Of a stretch of DNA of 64,000 nt, positions 1 through 6,102 are shown one piece after another. Numbering within the stretch: position 1 is the stretch's first letter; each line of letters opens with the position of its first letter. The stretch is from contig NZ_JAENII010000005.1 of NCBI RefSeq assembly GCF_016595525.1, forward strand, positions 186,001-250,000. The letters run 5' to 3'. This stretch comes from Haloferula rosea. GTDB lineage: Bacteria; Verrucomicrobiota; Verrucomicrobiia; Verrucomicrobiales; Akkermansiaceae. The position numbers were made by a program, and so were the translations under genes. The notes beneath the pieces were generated by a model, which was not told where the DNA came from, did not search any database, and saw only the letters and a program-made list of their open reading frames with translations.

Positions 1-756
1 GGACACCAGTTCATCGCGGAAATCCGGTTGCTGGCAGAGACGGCAGGCGTGCAGGAGTGCGGCGCCCATGGCGATCACGTCGTCCCGCTGTTCGTTCACC
101 AGTTGTCCATCGACGATGAGGATTTTTTCGGGGTGGCCTGTCGACAGTTCCGAGGACGTCGCGGGGCACCAGCCGTAGTTCTTGAGGATCGATTCTGAAT
201 TCCATGGCTCGCCGACGCAGTAGCCATCGATATGGCTCGCGGCCAGACTGGCGGGCATCAGCGGTGGCGGGAGGAAGACGATCTCCACATCGCGGCCCGG
301 CTCGACGCCATGGCGGCGTAGCCATGAGTGGAGGAGGATGTGGTGCGAGGAGTAGCGGTGGGCGGCGGCGAGGGTGAGCGGTCGTTGCTTCTTCCACCGG
401 TGTTTGATGAAGGGGGCGAGGCCGGATCCGTCTCCGATGCTGTCTGCAGGCAGATCATTTGACAGGGTGATCGCATTCCCGTGGGCGCTCATGACCAATG
501 GTACCGAGATCTCCCGGCGGAGTTTGGTGAGACCCATGGAGAGGTAAAAGGCGATGCCGGCGATGGACTGGGCGGCGTCGAGTTCGCCATAGAAGAGCAT
601 GTCCCGAATGGTTGCCCATCCAGGTTGTTTGGAGAGGGTGACGGATACCCCGTAGGAGCGGAAGAGTCCGAGTTCCTTGGCTACGGCAACCGGCGCACAA
701 TCATTGAGAGGAACGAATCCAAGTCGAATGGATGAGCGCGAGTCGGTATGTGCCAT
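1..756 (-). CDS. NrtA/NasS-like nitrate-binding protein, cytoplasmic, 3' end missing
   Basis: The frame is open from an ATG at 756 to the left edge, giving 252 residues without a stop. The N-terminus reads IRLGFVPLNDCAPVAVAKELG, and GYCVGEPWNSE follows near residue 190. Both are typical of the NrtA/CmpA family of nitrate and bicarbonate substrate-binding proteins. There is no signal peptide or lipobox, since the domain starts about nine residues after the Met. This is the layout of NasS, the cytoplasmic nitrate/nitrite sensor, rather than a transporter subunit. It diverges from a LysR gene 87 bp away and lies beside a nap island, so a nitrate-sensing role is inferred. A soluble ABC-associated role remains possible. 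Confidence 0.85.
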   Translation of the reverse strand, partial: MAHTDSRSSIRLGFVPLNDCAPVAVAKELGLFRSYGVSVTLSKQPGWATIRDMLFYGELDAAQSIAGIAFYLSMGLTKLRREISVPLVMSAHGNAITLSNDLPADSIGDGSGLAPFIKHRWKKQRPLTLAAAHRYSSHHILLHSWLRRHGVEPGRDVEIVFLPPPLMPASLAASHIDGYCVGEPWNSESILKNYGWCPATSSELSTGHPEKILIVDGQLVNEQRDDVIAMGAALLHACRLCQQPDFRDELVS

Positions 757-779
757 GAAGAAGTCGTAAGCGGAAAGAG

Positions 780-801
780 TGCCAAGTCCGGGGTATTGGC
801 A
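780..801. promoter_or_regulatory. Inverted repeat in the divergent NrtA-like/LysR promoter region
   Basis: A perfect dyad, TGCCAA-N10-TTGGCA, lies in the 87-bp gap between the two divergent genes. The size and symmetry fit a LysR-family recognition site. Operator function is inference. Confidence 0.45.
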
Positions 802-830
802 TGTTCTCTGCTCGGTTGTGGCAGAATTAG

Positions 831-845
831 ATGAATATCGTTCAT
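831..845. promoter_or_regulatory. Inverted repeat overlapping the LysR start codon
   Basis: ATGAA-TATCG-TTCAT is a perfect 5-bp dyad. It shares its last two bases with the LysR start codon at 844. Its position would allow autoregulation, but no binding is shown by the sequence itself. Confidence 0.35.
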
Positions 846-1761
846 GAGTGAAGTCCTTCCCGATTTGAGACAGTTGCGGGCCTTTGTGGCTGTGGCGGAC
901 GAGGGAAGCTTCACGCTTGCGGCCAAGAAGCTGTTTCTGACCCAGTCGGCGATCAGTCACTCGATGCGCGCGCTCGAGGACAGTCTCGGTTGCCGTCTTC
1001 TCTCCCGCCTTGGGAAGAAGACCGTCCTTACGGAAGAGGGGGCGGTGCTGTTGCGCCGATGCCGATCGATCCTCGCTGAGCTCGAGCAGGTGGGACGCGA
1101 GCTGGATGGCTTGAAGCGCTGGGGGCAAAGCCGAATTCGGATCGGGGCTCCCCATTCCTTGTGCCAATTCTTGCTCCCGACGGTTCTCCGTGAGTTTCGC
1201 GATTGCTTTCCCCGCTGTGAGCCGTCGATCGAGGCGGGCGACACGGACGCCTTGCTGGAACGGCTCGACGATCATGAGTTGGACGTCGTCCTGGGGCTTC
1301 AGCCCAGTGTGCCGCGGGAGAAGGGAGCTCGCGCCTTGTTCCGCGATCGGATGACCTTCGTGGTGCCACCGGTTCATCCCTGGGCGGAAACCGGGGTTCC
1401 TGACACGAATGACTTCGAGCATACGCAGTTCATCATCTATGCGCGGGCGACGGGCACCCATCGTCTGGTGGAGAACCACTTCGCCGAGCTCGGGATCCGG
1501 CCCAAGGCTCCTCTGGTGCTGGGGGACATGGAAGCGATCAAGGAGATGTCCAAGATCGGGATCGGTGTGGGGATCGTCGCCGATTGGGTGGTGAAGCGCG
1601 AGGTGGATGAAGGAACGCTGGTCGCCTTGCCGGCTTCGGAAGGTCACGAGATCGAACGGGAGTGGGCGATTTTCTGGAACGACGAGCGTCCTTTGAGCCT
1701 CGTCGAGGAGACGTTCGCGGGGATTTCGGGGATGGTGGGTGAAGCGCTGGCCGGGAAGTAG
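844..1761 (+). CDS. LysR-family transcriptional regulator
   Basis: The protein has 305 residues, the usual LysR size. Residues 7-66 are the winged helix-turn-helix: LRQLRAFVAVADEGSFTLAA, then TQSAISHSMRALEDSLGCRL, then FSR-like LLSRLGKK. The remaining part is the periplasmic-binding-protein-like effector domain, containing VLGLQPSVP and a C-terminal IGIGVGIVADW loop. It diverges from a nitrate-binding-like protein and lies 2 kb from a nap operon end, which suggests control of nitrogen-oxide metabolism, as for NtcB-type LysR proteins. The target and ligand are not readable from sequence. No strong Shine-Dalgarno is seen before the ATG. Confidence 0.93.
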   Translation: MSEVLPDLRQLRAFVAVADEGSFTLAAKKLFLTQSAISHSMRALEDSLGCRLLSRLGKKTVLTEEGAVLLRRCRSILAELEQVGRELDGLKRWGQSRIRIGAPHSLCQFLLPTVLREFRDCFPRCEPSIEAGDTDALLERLDDHELDVVLGLQPSVPREKGARALFRDRMTFVVPPVHPWAETGVPDTNDFEHTQFIIYARATGTHRLVENHFAELGIRPKAPLVLGDMEAIKEMSKIGIGVGIVADWVVKREVDEGTLVALPASEGHEIEREWAIFWNDERPLSLVEETFAGISGMVGEALAGK

Positions 1762-1793
1762 GGCCACCAAGGCTTCCGGTTTCACCGACGGCC

Positions 1794-2063
1794 ATGCAGG
1801 TGATTTGGAAATCACCGGTCCCGCCTGCGATTGAAGGAGGTATGGGTGATGGCACGGAATCCTGCAACCGGAGGCGCTTTTCCCACCGAAAGCATTATCG
1901 GTGGCCAATCCTGCTGTCCCTGCCCTCGGCAGCCATGGCCGTGGTGCTGGGCATCTCTTTCGGAATGAATGGGTTCTTCGCCGGCGTCTATGCGGGGGTC
2001 GGGCTCACGGCCCTGACTCTGGTCTCCGTGAGGCTGGCCTTTCTGTGGCGTGACGGAGAATGA
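1794..2063 (+). CDS. Small hypothetical membrane protein
   Basis: An 89-residue frame whose C-terminal half holds two hydrophobic segments (LLSLPSAAMAVVLGISF and GFFAGVYAGVGLTALTLVSV) ending in a basic tail. The start is uncertain. A 7-bp hairpin covers 1799-1816. GGAGG at 1836-1840 sits one base before an in-frame ATG at 1842, and eight bases before an out-of-frame ATG at 1849 that opens a 38-codon overlapping frame. The gene follows lysR by 32 bp and is convergent with the next gene. No family was recognised. Confidence 0.5.
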   Translation: MQVIWKSPVPPAIEGGMGDGTESCNRRRFSHRKHYRWPILLSLPSAAMAVVLGISFGMNGFFAGVYAGVGLTALTLVSVRLAFLWRDGE

Positions 2064-2072
2064 AGGGCGGTC

Positions 2073-2384
2073 TCAACCTGCCGGCTGCGACTGATCCATG
2101 CGGACGATCCGGAAGCGGCCGTCCGGCAGGGGCATGACCGTATCGCACCAATGGGCGGCTTGGTGCCGGTAGTGGAATTGCACTCCACGAACCTTGCGCT
2201 TGGTGAGGAACTGGAAGGCTTCATCAAGCTGGATGGTTGGAGCTTGGCCAACGTATCCGGGGCCGAACTTCGGGATGACCTCAATGACCTGGGTGTGTTC
2301 TCCGATGTCGGTGATCAGTTGCGAGAGGGTGTTCTCGTCGATTTCCGATTGGTGGAGCTCGGGCAGCGGGGGGGTGTCGGACAT
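2073..2384 (-). CDS. Small unknown protein, last gene of the nap electron-transfer operon
   Basis: A 103-residue acidic protein, starting at the ATG at 2384, four bases after the end of the Rrf2 gene. It has no signal peptide or membrane segment. Its C-terminal half (RGVQFHYRHQAAHWCDTVMP, then PDGRFRIVRM) looks like a compact conserved fold, and one Cys is present in it. No family is assigned. Tight linkage to the Rrf2, NrfD-like, Fe-S and cytochrome genes suggests a role in assembly or regulation of nitrate respiration, which is inference. A longer frame upstream overlaps the Rrf2 gene and is not used. Confidence 0.75.
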   Translation of the reverse strand: MSDTPPLPELHQSEIDENTLSQLITDIGEHTQVIEVIPKFGPGYVGQAPTIQLDEAFQFLTKRKVRGVQFHYRHQAAHWCDTVMPLPDGRFRIVRMDQSQPAG

Positions 2385-2388
2385 GATC

Positions 2389-2796
2389 TCAGGATGTGAC
2401 GAACAGGGCGAGTGTGCAATTGGCGAGCTCCTGAAGGTACTGCTCCCGTAGTGCGACGAGTCGGTGGTGAAGGGGACAGGGCGGATTCTCACCGCAGTAG
2501 TTCGGCCCGAACGGGCAACGGAGGCTGTCATCGACACTCTCGAACACGCGCACCACTTCGATGAGTTGGATTTTGTCGGGGGATCTCGCCAGCCGGTAGC
2601 CTCCGCCCGGACCCCGACTGCCGGTGACCAGTCCGGCCTGTGAGAGCAGGGTCATCACCTTGGCGACGGTCATCTTCGGGTAGTTGCGGAGCTTGGCGAT
2701 CTCGGTGGAGGATAGAGCGGTGGCATCGGTGTGACATTCCGCAAGAGCGCTCAAGGCACTTACGGCGCAGCCGCTCATCTTTCCGTATCCAATCAT
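2389..2796 (-). CDS. Rrf2-family Fe-S transcriptional regulator (NsrR/IscR-like)
   Basis: The 135-residue protein has the Rrf2 winged helix (STEIAKLRNYPKMTVAKVMTL, then the wing GPGGGYRLAR). A three-cysteine cluster, C94-x6-C101-x5-C107, lies where NsrR and IscR bind an Fe-S cluster. The ATG overlaps the NrfD-like stop as ATGA, indicating translational coupling. A regulator at the end of a respiratory operon and sensing NO or cluster status through Fe-S is plausible for denitrification or ammonification genes. The dyad at 5762-5787 is a candidate site. The exact ligand, NO versus redox or iron, is unresolved. Confidence 0.92.
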   Translation of the reverse strand: MIGYGKMSGCAVSALSALAECHTDATALSSTEIAKLRNYPKMTVAKVMTLLSQAGLVTGSRGPGGGYRLARSPDKIQLIEVVRVFESVDDSLRCPFGPNYCGENPPCPLHHRLVALREQYLQELANCTLALFVTS

Positions 2797-4067
2797 CCGT
2801 TGCGAGTTCCCGAAACCTTCTTCGTGAAGACTGGAATAGCAACCTTCAACAGTAGGGTGTAGATCATCAGGCCTCCTGCCCAGATGCCGGCCGTGACTTT
2901 CCACTCCGTGGCACTCGGGACGTACTCGACCCACTCGTGGAGGGTGGAGGGAATGAAGCCGGGAATGATGAGGCCCATTCCTTTCTCGATCCAGACGCCG
3001 ATGAAGACGAGCACGCAGGCGATGTCGAGGGTCCAGAGGTGTTCGTGGACCTTGGGGCGCAGCAGCAGCACGGCCCCGATGACCATGAACGCGGCCGAGG
3101 TCCAGATCCATGGGACGAGGGCATTCCGTCCATCGTGGCCGAAGTAGAGATACTGCGAGGAAACGGCATGGGCTCCGCCGGTGTAGAACGCGGTGAAAAT
3201 CTCCGACGCCATCATGATGAGGTTGATGAGAATCGTGATCCTCATGATCCCGGTCAGGGTGCGGATCGAGCCTTCGCCGACCTTGAACTTGGTCAGGCGG
3301 CGGATGAGTTGGAGGACGACAACGATGAAGGCGGGCCCGGCGACGAAGGCTGAGGTCAGGAAACGAGGAGCCAGCAACGCGGTGTTCCAGAAGGGGCGCC
3401 CGCCGAGACCGCAGTAGAGGAACGCGGTCACGGTGTGAATGGAGATGGCCCAGGCGATGCTGATGAATACGAATGGAACATACCATTTGCGTTCGGGCGT
3501 TTCTCCGAGGAAGCGCTTGTAGAGCAGGTAGCCGCAGATGTGCAGGTTGAGAAGCAGGTAGCCGTTCAGGACAATGACGTCCCATGTCAGCATGGAAACA
3601 GGCCAGTTGAACTTTCCGACAAATGGCATCAGGTGCCAGAAGCGGTCGGGGCGCCCGAGGTCGACGACGACGAAGAGCAGGCACATGACGATGGAGGCGA
3701 TGGCCAGCAGTTCGCCGATGATGACCGTATCGTGCATGTCGCGGTCATGGTAGATGTAGGCGGGAATGACCATCATCACGCCTCCTGCGGCGAGGCCGAC
3801 GAGAAAGGTGAAGTTGGCGATGTAGAGTCCCCATGAAACGTGGTCGTTCATCGCGGTGACGACCATGCCTTGCTCCACCTGGACGGCCCACGCGTGGACT
3901 CCGACGAGGGAGATGGCGGTCAGCACGATCATCCATGCGTAGAAGAGCCAACTGCCTTCCGTGCACAGCTTGAAGGCCAGCTTGAGGAACTGGAGGTAGC
4001 TGGTGGCGTGGAACTTCGCGTCGTGGTGCGGCGGCTCCTCCTCGGAGGTGATGCTGTTGGAACTCAT
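2793..4067 (-). CDS. NrfD/PsrC-family quinol-interacting membrane protein, ten helices
   Basis: The 424-residue protein shows ten hydrophobic segments, from SWLFYAWMIVLTAISLVG near the N-terminus to AGIWAGGLMIYTLLLKVAI near the C-terminus. NrfD-type motifs such as WGLYIANFTFLVGLAAGG and VDLGRPDRFWHLMP are present. This ten-helix size matches ActC, QrcD and PsrC rather than the eight-helix NrfD. The family exchanges electrons between quinol and an attached Fe-S subunit. The start at 4067 lies four bases after the Fe-S gene stop. With that Fe-S protein and the tetrahaem cytochrome it probably forms the quinol dehydrogenase that replaces NapC. Confidence 0.93.
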   Translation of the reverse strand: MSSNSITSEEEPPHHDAKFHATSYLQFLKLAFKLCTEGSWLFYAWMIVLTAISLVGVHAWAVQVEQGMVVTAMNDHVSWGLYIANFTFLVGLAAGGVMMVIPAYIYHDRDMHDTVIIGELLAIASIVMCLLFVVVDLGRPDRFWHLMPFVGKFNWPVSMLTWDVIVLNGYLLLNLHICGYLLYKRFLGETPERKWYVPFVFISIAWAISIHTVTAFLYCGLGGRPFWNTALLAPRFLTSAFVAGPAFIVVVLQLIRRLTKFKVGEGSIRTLTGIMRITILINLIMMASEIFTAFYTGGAHAVSSQYLYFGHDGRNALVPWIWTSAAFMVIGAVLLLRPKVHEHLWTLDIACVLVFIGVWIEKGMGLIIPGFIPSTLHEWVEYVPSATEWKVTAGIWAGGLMIYTLLLKVAIPVFTKKVSGTRNG

Positions 4068-4071
4068 GGCC

Positions 4072-5031
4072 TCAATCGAAGAAGTAGAAGAAGTTCGGCT
4101 TGGTTCCGAGTTCCTCCTTGAGCACGTAGACCCGTTTGGTGTCGAGGACCTTGCGGATCTCGGACTTCGGGTCGAGCAGGTTGCCGAAGATCCGGGCACC
4201 TGTCGGGCAGGCCTCAAGGCAAGCCGGCATCTGTCCTTCGCGGGTGCGGTGAAGGCAGAAGGTGCACTTCTCCATCACACCCTGGGGCCGGATGCGGTTG
4301 CTCAGATAGCTTTGGTTCGGATTGATTTCCTCCTTTGGAATCTCCGGTTTGGTCCAGTTGAAGCGGCGTGCATGGTAGGGGCAGGCGGCTTCGCAGTAGC
4401 GGCAGCCGATGCACCAGTCGTAGTCGACGACCACGATGCCGTCGTCTTCCTTCCAAGTCGCCTCGACCGGGCAGACATCCACGCAGGGTGGGTTGTCGCA
4501 CTGCTGGCACTGCACCGGCATGTAGAACTTGTCCGGGTGGGGGACGGGGTGGTCGTAGTGTGCATTGCCGTGCTCCATGTCCATCGAGCCTTTCTGCATT
4601 TCGAGGACGCGGATGTAGGAGTTGCCGGATGCACGATCGTGATTGTTCTCGTGGTGGCAGGCTTCGGCGCAGCGCCGGCAGCCGATGCAGATGCTGAGAT
4701 TCAGTGCGTAGCCGAACTTGACGCCCTTCTGGGGGCGGTGGTCGCCGATGGTGACCTTGGCACCGTAATTCTTGTGCGCGTCCTCCTCGAGTCGGGCGAG
4801 GACCTGCTTGAGTCCGTCCTCGTCGAGTTCCCGGTAGTGATTCTGGAGGAACTGCTCGACCGATGTCTCCTCGCGGGTCCAGTTGGCAAGCGGCGACAGG
4901 GCCTTGGCGAAGGCCGCGGCACCGAGGGTCACCCCGGTCGCCTTCAGCAAGTTGCGGCGGTTCAGGATGCTCTCGCCGGATGACTTGCATCCGCAGCCTG
5001 ATCCGCATCCGCCGGAAGATGAATCACTCAT
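4072..5031 (-). CDS. Tat-dependent four-cluster 4Fe-4S electron-transfer subunit (NrfC/DmsB/QrcC-like)
   Basis: The 319-residue protein carries four ferredoxin cysteine sets: C115/118/121/125, C175/178/183/187, C207/210/213/217 and C256/259/271/275. This is the arrangement of the CISM electron-transfer subunits. A twin-arginine signal, NRRNLLKATG followed by a short hydrophobic stretch, spans residues 24-45. It is preceded by an unusual Cys/Gly/Ser leader with C9, C13 and C15. The start ATG at 5031 overlaps the upstream cytochrome gene by eight bases. The subunit is expected on the periplasmic face, passing electrons between the NrfD-like protein and the cytochromes or NapA. Confidence 0.94.
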   Translation of the reverse strand: MSDSSSGGCGSGCGCKSSGESILNRRNLLKATGVTLGAAAFAKALSPLANWTREETSVEQFLQNHYRELDEDGLKQVLARLEEDAHKNYGAKVTIGDHRPQKGVKFGYALNLSICIGCRRCAEACHHENNHDRASGNSYIRVLEMQKGSMDMEHGNAHYDHPVPHPDKFYMPVQCQQCDNPPCVDVCPVEATWKEDDGIVVVDYDWCIGCRYCEAACPYHARRFNWTKPEIPKEEINPNQSYLSNRIRPQGVMEKCTFCLHRTREGQMPACLEACPTGARIFGNLLDPKSEIRKVLDTKRVYVLKEELGTKPNFFYFFD

Positions 5032-5695
5032 GGTTCTCGTGGTGGGAAGATGGGGTGTCGTGGGTGGCTGGGTTTTCGCCGATGACGGGTTTGGGAGGAA
5101 AAACGGGGGTGACGGTCGGGAACTTCGGGTGGTGGGGGTCGTGGCAATCGATGCAGGTGTTCCGGGTGCGACCGCCACGGGTGAGATCCCAGTAGCCCGT
5201 CATCCCACCATGCATTCCATTCTGATAGTCGCGGTGCTGCAGAGCGTGGCACTGCGAGCACAAGGTCATGCTTTCGTTCAGTGCGATCGCCCGCCCATCC
5301 GCCTGCTTGAGCGTGTTGTAGTCTTCGGAATTGTGGCAGCTCAGGCATGTCTGGTTGCCGTGGTCATACTTGAGTCCCTGGTGGAATTCCTCGAGGGCGC
5401 TGCCGCTGTTGGCCTGATAGTTGGGGTCGCGGTTGTCGTGGCAGGTGGCACAGGCGACCATCACCGGCTTGCCGTGGGCATCCAGTTCACCGGTTGCCAC
5501 AAGCGGTTGGATGTCGGGCTGGCGGATGGTGACCGGATGAAGCTCACCGCCTCCCGAGGCTTCCGTGGTGACCCGTCCGGGCTTCCAGTCGTCCGATTTC
5601 ATCCATGTCGACACCAAGGCTGCCACGAAGCCGATCCCGATTACGGCAATCACTCCAAAGAACACCAGGTTTCCTCCTCGTCTATTCTGCGCCAT
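5024..5695 (-). CDS. Membrane-anchored tetrahaem c-type cytochrome
   Basis: The 223-residue protein has one N-terminal membrane anchor (VFFGVIAVIGIGFVAALVS) and four CxxCH haem motifs: CATCH, CLSCH, CSQCH and CIDCH. The C-terminus is His- and Pro-rich. It is first in the minus-strand operon, overlapping the Fe-S gene. It resembles cytochrome subunits of Qrc or ACIII complexes rather than NapC/NirT, because the quinol site is supplied by the NrfD-like partner. Function is inferred from context. The ATG at 5695 is chosen. An in-frame TTG at 5764 would add 23 basic residues, but it lacks a ribosome binding site. Confidence 0.9.
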   Translation of the reverse strand: MAQNRRGGNLVFFGVIAVIGIGFVAALVSTWMKSDDWKPGRVTTEASGGGELHPVTIRQPDIQPLVATGELDAHGKPVMVACATCHDNRDPNYQANSGSALEEFHQGLKYDHGNQTCLSCHNSEDYNTLKQADGRAIALNESMTLCSQCHALQHRDYQNGMHGGMTGYWDLTRGGRTRNTCIDCHDPHHPKFPTVTPVFPPKPVIGENPATHDTPSSHHENHE

Positions 5696-5761
5696 CCGAC
5701 TAGCTTGGGCGACCTCATGCCACCTTTCGACCTCTCGTTTAGGGATTCGGCGGTAAGGAAT

Positions 5762-5787
5762 CAAGGAAAAGAGAAAGTCTTTTCTTG
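5762..5787. promoter_or_regulatory. Inverted repeat between the two divergent nap operons
   Basis: CAAGgAAAAGA and TCTTTTCTTG are separated by gaaag and pair with a single bulged G. The dyad lies in the 149-bp region between the tetrahaem cytochrome gene and napD. It is the best candidate operator for the operon-encoded Rrf2 protein or an FNR/NarL-type activator. No classical TTGAT-N4-ATCAA FNR box was seen. Confidence 0.4.
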
Positions 5788-5844
5788 TATTGCGGGGGGC
5801 GGCAAGCTCTAGTCGAACTTGCCGAAAGGCGAACCCAAGAGGCC

Positions 5845-6102
5845 ATGCCTGTGAACGGACTCATGCTCACTCTAACCGAAGACTCCCGAAGTGCGTCCAC
5901 TGTGCGTGCCCGCCTGGCGGAGTGTCCGCAAATCGAGGTGGGCCTGATCGAAGATCGCTGGATGTCGGTGGTTGTCGACGCGGCGAACCAAGGGCAGGCC
6001 AAGGAGCTTCACCGCTGGCTTGAGTCGCTTGATGAGGTCGATCAGGTCGAAGTGATTTGTGTGACCCTGAACGAAGATTCCAATTCCGAGAACGATGAAT
6101 GA
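5845..6102 (+). CDS. napD: NapD, cytoplasmic chaperone for NapA maturation
   Basis: The 85-residue protein matches NapD in size and fold pattern: an N-terminal strand (VNGLMLTL), RLAECPQIEVG, then EDRWMSVVVDA and VEVICVTL. NapD binds the Tat signal of NapA until the Mo-bis-MGD cofactor is inserted. AAGAGG lies just before the ATG at 5845 and decides this start over an in-frame codon at 5785. The stop overlaps the napA start by eight bases, so the two are probably translationally coupled. Confidence 0.9.
   Translation: MPVNGLMLTLTEDSRSASTVRARLAECPQIEVGLIEDRWMSVVVDAANQGQAKELHRWLESLDEVDQVEVICVTLNEDSNSENDE

Noticed and set aside
1836-1900. Possible fluoride-type riboswitch (GGTGATGG near 1846)
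   Set aside because: Only the first few bases match. The pairing partners and the second conserved block are absent.
4003-4983. A 326-codon plus-strand frame across the Fe-S subunit
   Set aside because: It is antisense to a gene with sixteen conserved cluster cysteines and shows no motifs of its own.
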